The position numbers were made by a program, and so were the translations under genes. The notes beneath the pieces were generated by a model that had not been told where the DNA came from, did not search any database, and was given only the letters and a program-made list of their open reading frames with translations. This document shows, one piece after another, positions 33,033-43,372 of a stretch of DNA of 64,000 nucleotides (position 1 is its first letter; the number at the start of each line of letters is the position of its first letter). The stretch is from Chaetoderma sp. LZ-2023a (taxonomy: Eukaryota > Mollusca > Caudofoveata > Chaetodermatida > Chaetodermatidae). The DNA is taken from NCBI GenBank assembly GCA_034401795.1, contig CM067366.1, forward strand, positions 78,669,470-78,733,469. Reading direction: 5' to 3'.

Positions 33033-34056
33033 TCAATGCCGGTTGTGACCGCCGCATGCATTAACCACCGCCGTACATCGCGTTCTCATGCTTCGAATTA
33101 AGCACCTGATGTCACGAAGAGGAATCGCATCCCATTCCTGGAGCAGTGCAGCTTCCAGCTCCCGCACGTTGTGACGATGTGGATGGTTCTCACACACCAT
33201 ATGGCCAAGAATGTCCCACACGTGTTTGATAGGAGACAGGTCCGGCGATTGTGCTGGCCAGTCCAACACCGGAACGTTGTTAGCCTCAATGAAATCACTG
33301 GTGACCCTAGCTGAATGAGGACGGGCATTGTCTTGCTGGAACATAGTCTGCATGATGCTGCATAAAAGGGATGACAACAGGGGCGACAACTTCTTCACAG
33401 TAACGTTGAGCCGTTAAATTTCCGTGAATCACAATAAGATCTATTTTGCTATTTTCATGGATTCCAGCCCACACCATGACACTGCCGCCATCGAATTTGT
33501 CGTGCTGAATGATGTTGGCTGCATCATACCGTTCTCCTAAACGTCGCCAAACCCGTTGCCTACCATCCGCCACATCCACACAAAACCTTGACTCATCACT
33601 GAACAAAACGTGGCTCCATTGTTGAGCACGCCATCGCTGATGAGTTCTTGCCCATGCAAACCAATTCTCGATGTGACGCTCTGTAAGTGGAACAGCAACA
33701 AGTGGATGACGGGCATGCAGTCCAGCATCATGGAGTCTGTTTCGCACAATTTGTGCATGCGCTGTAGTGCCGGTAGTGGTGTGCAAATTATGGGACAGCC
33801 GCGGCGCAGTCTCAAACCTGTGACATCGTGATGACGTCACTAAGTAGCGGTCTTCTCGTGGTGTTGTTGCTCTCGGTCTGCCAGATTGTGGTCGGTCATA
33901 AACATGTCCAGTTTCCTGCTCACGTTGGCAGAGACAGGAAATGGTTGAGGCGTGAACATTAAAATGTTGAGCAACAGCGCGAACGCTCTGCCCAGCAGCA
34001 AGTCTTCCCATTGCTTTATGGTGCTGATTTACGGGTCGCCCTGGGTGGCGGCCCAT
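33033..34056 (-). pseudogene. Tc1-like transposase, frameshifted, catalytic Glu replaced
   Basis: The frame starts at the ATG at 34054-34056. Residues 1-110 form the paired-like helix-turn-helix DNA-binding region (AVAQHFNVHASTISCL) with the GRPR-like hinge (SGRPRATTPREDR). 'HVLFSDESRFCVD' supplies the first catalytic Asp and 'VMVWAGI' is typical. The frame breaks near 33335-33350, just before 'MFQQDNARPHSARV', which gives the second Asp; the 3' frame is 33033-33398. The third catalytic residue should be Glu in 'SPDLxPIEHxWD', but AAA encodes Lys (SPDLSPIKHVWD), 34 residues after the second Asp. So this is a DD34E-family relic with D, D, K. About 340 residues in total is the usual Tc1 length. 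Tc1 proteins cut and paste DNA at TA sites. Clear TIRs were not found. It is antisense to the RhoGEF gene. Confidence 0.93.
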
Positions 34057-34202
34057 GTTCGGTATGGTAAACTTTTAAGCGTTTTCTGTTACCGTTCGTT
34101 ATCTGCTTTTGCAATATGGTGAAGTATTGCCTTCGCTACCCACCAATGTGGGCTAGTGCATGAAAAATGCATTTTCACATGCAGTAAGCGTGCGGCAGAG
34201 AA

Positions 34203-34310
34203 ATGCGATGTGGGTGTGTGGTAGTGAGTGTGAGTGGGTGGGTGGGTGGGTGGGTGGGTGGGTGGGTGGGTGGGTGGGTGAGTGAGTGAGTGAGTGAGTG
34301 AATGAATGAA
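34203..34310. repeat. GGGT/GAGT tetranucleotide microsatellite
   Basis: About eleven GGGT repeats at 34234-34278, then GAGT and AATG repeats. The minus-strand frames made of PTHP and LTHS repeats here are artefacts. The G-rich strand could form quadruplexes. Confidence 0.95.
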
Positions 34311-34402
34311 TGAGTGTGCCATTAAATGGAATCAATCAATTAATCAATGTATGCATTGAATGGAATGCATGCACTCAACTGAATAAGCGCATGCATATAT
34401 AC

Positions 34403-34493
34403 GCGGTTAACCAATTTCATTCTGAGATCCGAGAAAATTAATCTAAATCTATCTAGATATAGATATCGAACAAGCTTGTTGAAAAGTGCCATT
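34403..34493 (+). repeat. Direct repeat, first copy (pair with 35421-35502)
   Basis: GCGGTTAACCAATTTCATTC, GAGATCCGAGAAAATTAATC and ATAGATATCGAACAAGCTTG recur, slightly changed, about 1,018 bp downstream. Confidence 0.8.
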
Positions 34494-34496
34494 AAA

Positions 34497-34580
34497 TGCG
34501 ATCGATCGATCGATCGATCGATCAATCAATCAGTTAATCGATCAATCAATATAATAAATCAATCAATCAATCAATGCTTA
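34497..34580. repeat. GATC/AATC tetranucleotide repeats
   Basis: GATCGATCGATCGATC followed by imperfect CAATCAAT repeats. Confidence 0.95.
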
Positions 34581-34758
34581 AAACTAATCTAAGACATTAC
34601 AATTAAACAGCTTTTTATATACATGTATAACTACAGCACAAAATCTGACCAAAATATTTGTCATAAGTGATTTTTCTACAGAAATTGATCCACACTAGCT
34701 AGTAGAGTTTGTGCATTATTGATAGTGGGTTGTGTGCCAAGATAGATGCAGATCTCCA

Positions 34759-34998
34759 TTAACCATTCAACACTCATATCAGCCAAAAATGGCTTCTGCA
34801 GTGGTCTTGACAAATGTCCATTTGCAGACAAAGAGAAGACTGTATTTGAAAATCTACCACTGGAATGACAGGCTCATTTATCGAGCCAGTTATTCCAGTG
34901 GTGAATTAAAAAAAATTGTCTTCTCTTTGTGTGCAAATGGACATTTTCTAAGAGACAATTTAAATTTCCTTGAACAAATTTGAAGATTAAATGGTTAA
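34759..34998. mobile_element. Type M hairpin MITE (alpha/gamma)
   Basis: From TTAACCATTCAACACTC to TTGAAGATTAAATGGTTAA. Core GACAGGCTCATTTATCGAGCCAGT. Confidence 0.87.
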
Positions 34999-35185
34999 TG
35001 ATGGGTCTGCAGTATACCACGTAATCAAGCGGTGAAAAATTGCCTCAACTGACTTGTCAGTTCTCGAGTAATGAGTACTGATTTTTCATTCCCTTATGTG
35101 ACCATGATTTACAGTGTACACCTGGTTACACAGGTACGCGTTGAAACACGCTCAAGCAACCACTAATCTTCTGGTGATATATCAT

Positions 35186-35235
35186 GGTGGTTCTTTAAGA
35201 CAGGTGTTAAGAAGACCACATGTCTTAACGAACCA
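35186..35235. repeat. Small imperfect inverted repeat
   Basis: GTGGTTCTTTAAGACA and TGTCTTAACGAACCAC face each other with an AGAAGACC spacer. A separate GTGTTAAGA / TCTTAACG word lies inside. Function unknown. Confidence 0.55.
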
Positions 35236-35420
35236 CAATCTTCTGGCTCCAAAGGGCAAAACTTATAACGGGGTACTTGTATTAGGACACCACCTCTTAA
35301 CGGTGACTAATCATTGATGTTCCATAAGGTGGTTGCATAAGGCAGGTTACTGTCTGTACGCTGTGCGGTGGCGGGCAATTTCTCCAGAATCTGATCACGC
35401 AAGATGCTGCTGGTCTGTAC

Positions 35421-35502
35421 GCGGTTAACAAATTTCATTCTGAGATCCAAGAAAATTTGTCCAAATCTATATAGATATCGAACAAGCTGTTGAAAAGTAA
35501 TT
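35421..35502 (+). repeat. Direct repeat, second copy
   Basis: GCGGTTAACAAATTTCATTC through CGAACAAGCTGTTGAAAAGT, matching 34403-34493 apart from a small deletion. Confidence 0.8.
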
Positions 35503-35942
35503 AAGTGATTGCTTTTTCAGTCCTACTGCTTTCCAAATAATAGGTAGGATTCTCTCTATTTTTAATGAAAAGATTAAATGAGCTGTAAAGTGTAGAGTAA
35601 TGTCTGATCTTCATTATACAAACCAATCAGGTATTCAGAGATAGAATGAAGTGGGTTAAGACTGACTGGGACTGGCAGACTAGCGAACCACTTAAATTGT
35701 ACCACCCCTGAATGTGTTAATGGACTATGTTTGATAGATCAGATAGAAGAGTCTACCTTTGTAGGTTGAGGTGTGCAATGAGTTGTAATTATAATTGGCA
35801 TACAGCGGTTTGAAAAGTAGAAATGTTTTCACTTTTCGTTCGCTTTAAGAGAGCCAGGTGATGAATGTTCTCCAAGAAGTAGGTTAATTCTTTCCTCCAT
35901 TAACATGTGGTCAAATTTCTCATATTTGCTTTTAAAGAAATG

Positions 35943-36184
35943 CTTTAAAGCTTTCACGATGATGCCGGACAAAATCTGACTCTGCAGCGGTCATCTTCAG
36001 GAGTAGTCTCCCTTTGCAGGCTAAGAGAAGACTATTTTTGAAAATTTACCACTGGAATGACTGGCTCATTAAACGAGCCAGTCATTCCAGTGGTAAATTT
36101 TCAAAAATAATCTCTTGGCCTGCAAATGGGCATTCAATAAAATATTTTAATTTTCTTGACTAAATTTAGCGATTAAATGATTAA
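35943..36184. mobile_element. Type M hairpin MITE (beta/delta)
   Basis: Left end diverged (GCCGGACAAAATCTGACTC). The core GAATGACTGGCTCATTAAACGAGCCAGTC lies within arms that pair without visible mismatch from TTTTTGAAAATTTACCACTG. The right end is GACTAAATTTAGCGATTAAA. Confidence 0.85.
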
Positions 36185-36198
36185 ACATATGATGCGTT

Positions 36199-36440
36199 TA
36201 ACAAAGTATTAACAGACAATTCCCTGAAAAAGTAAATTCTTTACGATATAAAGCTTAATCTGTTGACTATTTTTTAATTAATTTGACTAGAAACCATACG
36301 CAGCAACGGCTTCCAGTCAAATTAGTTTCAAAATATTCAATAGTTTTTCTATATGGTAGTGTTAAACCTATGGCAGCAACGGCTTCCAGTCAAATAATTT
36401 TAAAATATTCAACAATTATCCTGTATGGAAGTGTTAAATA
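36199..36440. mobile_element. Hairpin MITE, type P3, with duplicated right arm
   Basis: Body TCTTTACGATATAAAGCTT as at 11.05 kb. Left arm at about 36257-36290, first right arm ending near 36346 (TCAAATTAGTTTCAAAATAT). A second copy of the right arm (GGCAGCAACGGCTTCCAGTC to TATTCAACAA) follows at 36371-36414. Confidence 0.72.
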
Positions 36441-36734
36441 TGAGATATGGGAAATTCTGCATCGGTAACAGTATTAAGTCACATATAGATGACAAATGTA
36501 AATTCACAGCCATATAAAACAGTAACCATTAGTATATAATAAATAAAGTACATGATATCCAGAGGGTATAGATCTACATGCCAATGCACGGTCTAGCAAC
36601 ATTAGCTAGTGATTCTCAATCTAAAGATCAATCCTTTCAGCTTGACAGACCAATGACTTTGTTACAATGTAGTGAATAGTCTTCTGAATATTTTGAAATT
36701 AATCTGACTGCCTTATAGCGCATCACGTCCCATA

Positions 36735-37020
36735 AATGGGGAGGGTGGTGATGAAGCCTGGCTGGTTGGCAGTCGAGCGAGCGGATGAGCTGGATAGATG
36801 GATGGATGTTCTGGTTGGTGGATGGATGGACGGACTGGTGGTAGATGAGTGGTGAGTCGTTGGGCAGGTTGGTGGCCACATGGATGGAGAGATGGATGGA
36901 TATAATTAATATTTCTACATACAAAAGCCATTTGGGCCATTGGTTATGTCAATGGCTGGCTGGCTTGCCGGCTGCCTGTATTGATGGATGGATAGATAGA
37001 GGGAGGGATGAATAGATGGG
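36735..37020. repeat. Impure GGAT/GATG tetranucleotide region
   Basis: GATGGATGGATG-type words and GGTTGGTGGATGGATGG recur; minus-strand frames rich in HPS residues are artefacts. Confidence 0.85.
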
Positions 37021-37310
37021 CATGAATGGTGTGTAGCCACCCTTCACCACCATGTAGACAATTACTGCTTACAAAATATATGGTTGATTGTTATCCTTTA
37101 CCTATATAATTTATATCATATGATTTTACTGGAAGATGTTGCTGGCTAAGGTAGCTGTTGTTTTATAATACAACAGCTTCCACAGTACTTGCCATTATCA
37201 AAATAATGTGTTTAGGTAAATCTGTTTGCTTTTTGGATGTCATACAAAATAAAATGTTAATAAATATATTGACATGTTAACCTTAAAAAAAATCAAGATA
37301 TTTGCTTACA

Positions 37311-37537
37311 TAACCTTTTAACACTTGAATTTGTTCAAGAAAATTTAAATTTTCTCATAGTACATTTGCAGACCAAGAGAAGACTATTTTTGAAAATTTA
37401 CCACTGGAATGACTGGCTCGGTTATCGAGCCAGTCATTCCAGTGGTAAATTTTCAAAAATAGTCTTGGTCTGCAACTGGACATTTCTCAAGATCACTGTA
37501 GAAGCCGTTTTGGCTGATATGAACGTTAAAGGGTTAA
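37311..37537. mobile_element. Type M hairpin MITE (gamma/alpha)
   Basis: Core GACTGGCTCGGTTATCGAGCCAGTC with the inner arms fully paired, ending GAACGTTAAAGGGTTAA. Confidence 0.88.
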
Positions 37538-37583
37538 GATCACTGTAGAAGCCGTTTTGGCTGATATGAGCGTTAAAGGGTTA
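37490..37583. repeat. 47-bp tandem duplication of the MITE right end
   Basis: AGATCACTGTAGAAGCCGTT to GTTAAAGGGTTAA occurs twice back to back, differing at one base (GAACG/GAGCG). Confidence 0.88.
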
Positions 37584-37741
37584 ATGTCGATTTGCAGGCC
37601 AAGAGATGCTTTTTTAGAATTGCTGAAATGACTGTGTCGGTTATCAAGAATAGTCTTCTCTTAGCCTGCAAATGGATATTCCTCAAGACCGCTGTTGAGG
37701 TCAGTTTTACGTGTGGCTTGACCATTATATGATTTTAACGG
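37579..37741. mobile_element. Partial type M hairpin MITE (beta end at right)
   Basis: TTGCAGGCCAAGAGATGC on the left, AGCCTGCAAATGGATATTCC on the right, with the core mostly lost (TGTGTCGGTTATCAAG). Confidence 0.65.
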
Positions 37742-38320
37742 GTCTGTATTTTAAAAGCCCTAGATAGAACATGCGTTTTCTTGATGGGTCAATGTCCTTT
37801 CACCGTCTAATATATTGTCAGTCATTAAATCATCCCTGACACAGGTCTGAGACGGAGACAAGCCGGTAAATGTCATGTTTAAAATTAGGAATAGACAATC
37901 TACGTAGGATCACCATCCGATTTAGAAAGCTTCATGAATAATACATCCACATCTTTCTTTCTCGGAGGGTTTGGCAACCTTTGTATCACGCTGCACTAGC
38001 CGCTAAGGAACTTGCTGTTGACAAGTTCCAAAATTGATAACTTATGGTAGTAGATAATATATTCATTAACACGCGGTCACGGAGAAGTGTGTCTTGATAA
38101 CATTTCACGGACAATCTCTTTCCATGTCTAGTTATTTCATCAAGGAGTTGTCTCCCTTACCCCCATTGAACATAAGTCATTAAACAGTGAAACGTGTCTA
38201 TATCAGATACGTGCCTTTGTGGTCAAAAGATAATTGCTTCATGAGACATGTGGTCAGGTAGTCATAAGACCACTCATTTTATGGAACCATCTACTTTTGG
38301 ACACAAAAGCTAATTAACCT
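37742..38320. other. No feature recognised
   Basis: Intronic sequence without a family repeat or plausible exon. Confidence 0.4.
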
Positions 38321-38324
38321 TTCC

Positions 38325-38628
38325 AGTTTATCCATCCATCATATGATGTCATAATCAACTAGGTGACGTGTAGGATGACATCATAATCAATGATGTCATG
38401 AATGACATAGATAAGTTCGGCGCGACCGCAGAATTGATGATGGGCTAAGCCTTGTTGTACGAATTGTATAGCTTTACTATCTAATAAAGATGCTGTTGAA
38501 TATTTTGAAACTAATTTGACTGGGCTAAATTAGTTTCAAAATATTCAACAGCTTACCCGTATAGTTTTCTGGAAATTGATAGGCAGGCAGTTCAGGGATT
38601 GATTGATTGATCCCAACATTGATCCCTA
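38325..38628 (+). mobile_element. Hairpin repeat, type P1, minimal loop
   Basis: CATATGATGTCATAATCAAC body. The hairpin at 38493-38551 has arms CTGTTGAATATTTTGAAACT and complement separated by only TTGACTGGGCTAA. GATTGATTGATCCC tail; the GGGCGGGGC part is absent. Confidence 0.8.
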
Positions 38629-38672
38629 AAACTGTGAAGGTTCATTGCTATAAGCAATAAGTTGTACAGATA

Positions 38673-38902
38673 AACCCTCTTATAGTTGAATTTGGTCAAG
38701 AAAATCAAAATATTTGCTTATTGAATGTCAATTTGCAGGCCAAGAGAAGATTCTTTTTTGAAAATCAACAACTTGAATCACAGGCTTGGTTAACAAGACA
38801 CGTATTCCAGTCGTAAATTTTCAAAAAGAATCTTATCTTGGCCTACAAATCAAATACCTCAAGATTACTGCGGAGGCATGTTTTGGCCGGCTTGATGATT
38901 AA
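38673..38902. mobile_element. Type M hairpin MITE (delta/beta)
   Basis: GAATTTGGTCAAGAAAATC at the left and GGCCGGCTTGATGATTAA at the right. Core diverged (CACAGGCTTGGTTAACAAG). Confidence 0.75.
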
Positions 38903-39112
38903 CCTTTGAGCACTCATATCAGTCAAAAACGGCTTCTACAGTGGTCTTGAGAAATGTCTATTTGCAGACCAAGAGAAGATTACATTTAAAAATTTGTCTC
39001 GATTACCATTGCAGTGGTAAATTTTCAAAAATAGTCTCTTGCTCTGCAAATGGACATTTTCTATGTGAAAATTGAAATTTTCTTGAATAAATTTGAGGTT
39101 TAAAGGGTTAAA
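38899..39112. mobile_element. Type M hairpin MITE (alpha/gamma), chained, core shortened
   Basis: TTAACCTTTGAGCACTCATA to GAGGTTTAAAGGGTTAA. Central GGCTC...GAGCC is deleted. Confidence 0.78.
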
Positions 39113-39319
39113 CAGCTAACCAGCCATAGATTGACTTTATGGACTATGATGGGCATTATGGGACATACACTGTCTGCTATAGACAAGCATTATTGTACGT
39201 GCACATTATGTCATGTGACTTATGTTCTTCATTAACCGCTTCAGATTTCAATTAAGGTTTTTTATGAGAGTGTGTACAGAGATCCACACTTGAGTCACAT
39301 TAGCTCTTTAACACTTAAA

Positions 39320-40507
39320 TGTCCATCTGTCCGTCCGTCATCCGTCTGTCTATCAAATCGTGTCTTCTTACCGGTTTGACCGATTTCAAGCAAATTTGGC
39401 TGGAATGATCCTAGGCTGCTACCCTCCGGACGTTTTTTTTCAGAATTTTAATTGATCAATTTTTTGGGTGAAAATCTGAGATTTTATGAAAAATCTACCG
39501 GAAATGGTCAAAATACTACTCCTCCTTAGCTGCTTGACATATTTCAACCAAATTTGACTAAATGCATTCTATGATGGTACTGCTCTAGAATGTCTTTTCA
39601 GAAGTTTGATTGATCAATTTTTTGGGTGAAAATATTACATTTTATGAAAAATCAACCGGAAATGGTCAAAATGCTACCCGTCTTCCTTAGCTGCATGACA
39701 TATTTCAAGCAAATTTGACTAGATGCATTCTATGGTGGTAGGCTCTAGATCATGTTTTCAAAATTTTGATTGATCAATTTTTTGGGTGAAAATCTGAGAT
39801 TTTATGAAAAATCTTCCGGAAATGGTCAAAATACTACTCCTCAGCTACTTGACATATTTCAACCAAATTTGACTAGATTCATTCTATGGCGGTAGGCTCT
39901 AGATATTCTTTTCAGAATTTTGATTGATAAATTTTTTGGGTGAAAATCTTAGATTTTATGAAAAGTCAACCGGAAATGGTCAAAATGCTACTCCTCCTTA
40001 GCCTGCATGACATATTTCAACCAAATTTGACTAGATGCCTTCTATCATGGTAGACTGTAGAACTTCTATTCAGAATTTTGATTGATTAATTTTTGGGATG
40101 AAAATCTTTGATTTGATGAAAAATTTACTGGAAATTGCCAAAAAGCATCTCTTTCTTAACCGCTTCAAGGGTTTCAACAAAATTGTGCTGGAATGATCCT
40201 ATGTCAGGATACGTGCTGTATTCAGAATTTTGATTGGTAAATCTTTTGGGTGAAAATCATGATTTTTTTTAATGAAATATTTACTGAAAATTGTCAAAAC
40301 ACATCTCCTTAACAACTTGGCGGATTTTAACCAAATTTGACTTTGATGATCCTACACGCTAGAATCTGGACTTTCTACTTAGAATTTTGATTGGTTGATT
40401 TTTCCAGTGGCCATCTGTTTAATGTAAAGATTCATGTATATTTAAATGCAAATGTTTCAAATGCTAATGGTCCAGGTGAGCGTCACAGGCCCTTGGGCCT
40501 CTTGTTT
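39320..40507 (+). repeat. 'AGCTCACC'-type element with ~158-bp monomers
   Basis: The word GATTGATCAATTTTTTGGGT or close variants recurs near 39453, 39611, 39771, 39925, 40084 and 40227. The repeats include TTTATGAAAAATC and CATATTTCAACCAAATTTGA. It ends with AGGTGAGCGTCACAGGCCCT and TTGGGCCTCTTGTT. The true head is missing or degraded. Confidence 0.82.
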
Positions 40508-40700
40508 CATTCAAAGTGTCCATTTGCAGACCAAGAGAAGGCTATTTTTGAAAATTTACCACTGAATGACTGGCTCTATTATCGAGCCAGTGTTTCCAGT
40601 GGTAAATTTTCAAAAATAGTCTTCTCATGGTCTGCAAATGGACATTTCTCAAGACCACTGCAGAAGCTATTTTTTGCTGATATGAGTGTTAAAGGGTTAA
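40508..40700. mobile_element. Type M hairpin MITE (alpha end at right)
   Basis: It begins close after the preceding repeat's end (CTTGTTTCATTCAAAGTG). Core GGCTCTATTATCGAGCC. Ends GAGTGTTAAAGGGTTAA. The left terminus is missing. Confidence 0.82.
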
Positions 40701-40800
40701 TGACTCATCAGTTCATGGGTAGTGATCTGACAATCAAATGATGTTTTTCTCTTGAATTTTCCTAAGAGGAATTTGTTGCCATTTCGCACCAAATTTATCA
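40697..40800 (+). repeat. Flank duplicated with the MITE, copy 1
   Basis: TTAATGACTCATCAGTTCAT to TTTCGCACCAAATTTAT; matches 41100-41192. Confidence 0.85.
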
Positions 40801-40864
40801 GACCAGTTTTAGCAATATCTCAGTTTGAATGAGTTTTAGCAAGCGGTTCTGGCTGGCTTGATCA

Positions 40865-41103
40865 TTAATCCGTAAACACTCAAATTTGTTCAAGAAAATT
40901 TCAATTTCCTTATAGAAAATGTCCATTTGCAGACCAAGAGAAGACTATTTTTGATAATTTACCACTGAAATGACTGGCTCTCTTATCGAGCCAGTCATTC
41001 CAGTGGTAAATTTTCAAAAATAGTTTTCTCTTGGTCTGCAAATGGACATTTCTCAAGACCACTGCAGAAGGCGTTTTGACTGATATGAGTGTTAAAGGGT
41101 TAA
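40865..41103. mobile_element. Type M hairpin MITE (gamma/alpha)
   Basis: From TTAATCCGTAAACACTC to GAGTGTTAAAGGGTTAA. Core GGCTCTCTTATCGAGCC. Confidence 0.88.
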
Positions 41104-41192
41104 TGACTCTCATCAATTCATGACAATCAAATGACATTTTTTCCTGAATTTTCCGTAGAGGAATTTGTTGCCATTTCGCACCAAATTTATTT
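41100..41192 (+). repeat. Flank duplicated with the MITE, copy 2
   Basis: TTAATGACTCTCATCAATTC to TTTCGCACCAAATTTAT. With copy 1, it shows that a MITE plus about 95 bp of downstream DNA was duplicated. Confidence 0.85.
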
Positions 41193-41439
41193 TAAAACAG
41201 GTGTGCTATTGACCACCTCTTTAAACGAATTTGTCGGCTCCAAAAGGTGGATTGCGGAGAATGTTTTATAGTATTGGCAGTTTAGTTTGACATTGATTGA
41301 TGTTTGCCAATTGACCCCATTTTGTAGCAGTGTTTTGTGGGTAAATCCTGAATCATAAATACCAATATCCTTTCATTCATTCTATCATATACCTGTACAC
41401 AGATTGTTATGTCCATTTGTATTATTACCCCTATACTGG

Positions 41440-41730
41440 TCATTATGACCTCGGCAATGGTCCTGAGGAATGTCCATTTGGAGGCCAAGAGAATATTTTT
41501 GAAAATTTATCACTAGAATATCTGATCAGTAACCAAGCCCGTCATTTCGGCAATGAATTAAAAATATGTCAATTTTTTTAAGTTTTCAGTAGTAACCCTT
41601 TATTGGTCAAATAATCAAATTTGGTCCAGAAAATGTAAATATCTGCCTATTGAATGTCAATTTACAGGCCAAGAGAATACAATCTTTGAAAATTTATCAC
41701 TGGAATGACTGGCTCTGTTATCCCATAGTA
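41440..41730. mobile_element. Two truncated type M MITE fragments
   Basis: 41440-41590 has GGTCCTGAGGAATGTCCATT and a decayed core. 41596-41730 has TTATTGGTCAAATAATCAAA and ACTGGAATGACTGGCTCTGT, then stops. Right halves are missing. Confidence 0.6.
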
Positions 41731-41931
41731 AATTATGTCAACCTTGGTCCAGACATGGTCGACCATGATCAAATAAATTTTCTCAAATTTTGATTGACTA
41801 TGGTTGACAGTGGTGGCGTTTGTGAGGAATGTCGTGGGGTGGGTGGGTGGAGGACTTGGCTAGAAATGAGAGTGGGCATAGCTAGTAATGTATTCCTCTA
41901 TTACATGTATATATCTGTGTTCTTGTTTCAG

Positions 41932-42048
41932 TTTTCCAAGCAAACAGTACTTTATAGTTATCTATCGTTTGTTCAAAATTATAAAACATCAGGAAAGGTG
42001 ATAGAGCATGCTATCCAGACTAAGTCCTCTGTACAGAAATTTATAGGG
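41932..42048 (+). CDS. RhoGEF (DH domain) exon 3 of those visible
   Basis: Thirty-nine codons: FSKQTVLYSYLSFVQNYKTS, then GKVIEHAIQTKSSVQKFIG. This is the DH-domain segment that in ARHGEF17-type proteins reads F-S-K-x-x-V-x-x-Y-x-x-Y-x-x-N-F and leads to a conserved K-x-F-L/I before the core helix. Acceptor CTTGTTTCAG, donor GTAAGT, phase 0 at both ends. It is separated from exon 2 by a 27.4-kb intron. The upstream part of the open frame (41794-41931) is intronic. Confidence 0.86.
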
Positions 42049-42072
42049 GTAAGTATTTACTGTCTGTTGTAA

Positions 42073-42308
42073 TTAAGCCTTTAACCATCAAATTAATTTT
42101 TTTAAATTTAATTTTCTCTTTGAAAATGTCCATTTGCAGACGACGATTATTTGTGGAGATTTTTTGCACGGAAATGTCTGTCTCAGTTATCGAGACAGTC
42201 ATCCCAGTGGTAAATTAAAAAGAATATTCTTCTATTACTCTACAAATGGACATTTGTCAAGACCTTTGCAGAAGCCATTTTTGGCCAACTTTAATGTTAA
42301 ACGGTTAA
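42073..42308. mobile_element. Type M hairpin MITE starting 25 bp after exon 3
   Basis: TTAAGCCTTTAACCATCAAA to AATGTTAAACGGTTAA. Core GTCTGTCTCAGTTATCGAGACAGTC: both GC pairs of GGCTCG are changed together (GTCTCA/GAGAC), so the stem is preserved. Confidence 0.82.
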
Positions 42309-42532
42309 ACATTACATTGTGTGTTAAGAAAATCTAAATATTTCCTTATTGAATGTCCATCTGTAGGTAGAGGTTTTTTTTGCAAATTTACTACTGGAAT
42401 GACTGGCTCGATTATCGAGCCAGCCATTCCAGTGGTAAATTTGCAAAAATACTCTTCTCTTTACCTGCAGATGGACATTCCTCAAGACTACTGCAGAGGC
42501 CGGTTTTGGCCGCCTTGACCATTAAAGGGTTA
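42305..42532. mobile_element. Type M hairpin MITE (delta/beta), chained
   Basis: Shares TTAA at 42305-42308. Core GACTGGCTCGATTATCGAGCCAG; ends GACCATTAAAGGGTTAA. Confidence 0.87.
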
Positions 42533-42710
42533 ATGTGGTAATGTTCAGATCAGGATATTTTTATTCCATCTGACTTACCATTCAGTGACGAATCAGTTGC
42601 CCGGTTGTCCAGCTCATCCATCTATGTAATTATTAGTCTGTTTGTCAGTCTGTCTGTCAAATTTGTAACATTTCTAACAATGCTGCATACAGTAAGTCGC
42701 AAATCACACT

Positions 42711-42917
42711 TGTCTGCCTGCTGAATCTATGTAGACTATATTTTCCATGGGATTTAACTCTGGATAAGCTAAATATTTTTAAAACAATTTGACTGAAAGT
42801 GGTTGGTGGCTAAGCTACCAACAACTTTCAGAAATTAAAAAAAAAAATATTCAGCAAGCCCAGAGTTATTGCCCATTGAAATTATTGTCTGGTTGCTTGC
42901 AGCAGTCGGACAGTTAA
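42711..42917. mobile_element. Hairpin MITE, type P2
   Basis: GTCTGCCTGCTGAATCTATG left body, GTTGGTGGCTAAGCTACCAAC centre, TTATTGCCCATTGAAATTAT right body, end GTCGGACAGTTAA. The right arm is damaged by an A-run (about 42837-42847). Confidence 0.78.
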
Positions 42918-42949
42918 AATTATATAGCACAGGATAACCATGTTGAATA

Positions 42950-43091
42950 TTTCGTACTTTAAATGATTGGTTCTCGAGCCAGTCGTTTGAATGGTCATGC
43001 ACATGCAATTTTCAAAAATAATCCCTTTGCTTGTAAATAGTGCCATTTCACAAGACCACTGTAGAGGCCATTTTGGCTGACTGGATAAGTA
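42950..43091. mobile_element. Degenerate type M MITE fragment
   Basis: GATTGGTTCTCGAGCCAGTCG, TTTTCAAAAATAATCCC and CAAGACCACTGTAGAGGCC identify the right half. Confidence 0.6.
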
Positions 43092-43131
43092 AAATGTAAA
43101 TATAATTACTACAGTACATCTCAGAAATAAC

Positions 43132-43372
43132 TTAACCCTTTAATGTTCATGCCGGCCAAAAATGGGCTCAGTTATGGTCTTATGGAATATCTATTTACAG
43201 ATCAAGAGAATACAATTTGTGAAAATTTACCACTGTAATGACTGGATCAATAAGCGAGCCAGTCATTCCAATGATAAATTTTCAAAAACTGCATTCTCTA
43301 GGCAAGTAAATGGACTTTCAATAGGCAGATATTAAAATTTTCTTGAACCAAATTTTACCATTAAAGGGTTAA
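43132..43372. mobile_element. Type M hairpin MITE (beta/delta)
   Basis: TTAACCCTTTAATGTTCATG to TTACCATTAAAGGGTTAA. Core GACTGGATCAATAAGCGAGCCAGTC. Confidence 0.85.

Larger units (their letters stand above)
14531..41931 (+). other. Very long RhoGEF intron (27,401 bp)
   Basis: GTGAGT donor at 14531 and TTGTTTCAG acceptor ending at 41931. It is inferred from the continuous DH domain on either side (...NIITNI|FSKQTV...). It hosts both a LINE and a Tc1-like element, the 12.6-kb inverted-repeat region and more than a dozen MITEs. I see no additional DH-domain exon inside it. Confidence 0.75.

Noticed and set aside
34170-34190. TGAAAAATGCATTTTCA as a terminal repeat of the Tc1-like element
   Set aside because: It is a local near-palindrome with no counterpart on the other side of the transposase near 33000.
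34089-34335. Thr/His/Pro repeat proteins on the minus strand
   Set aside because: Produced by the GGGT/GAGT microsatellite only.
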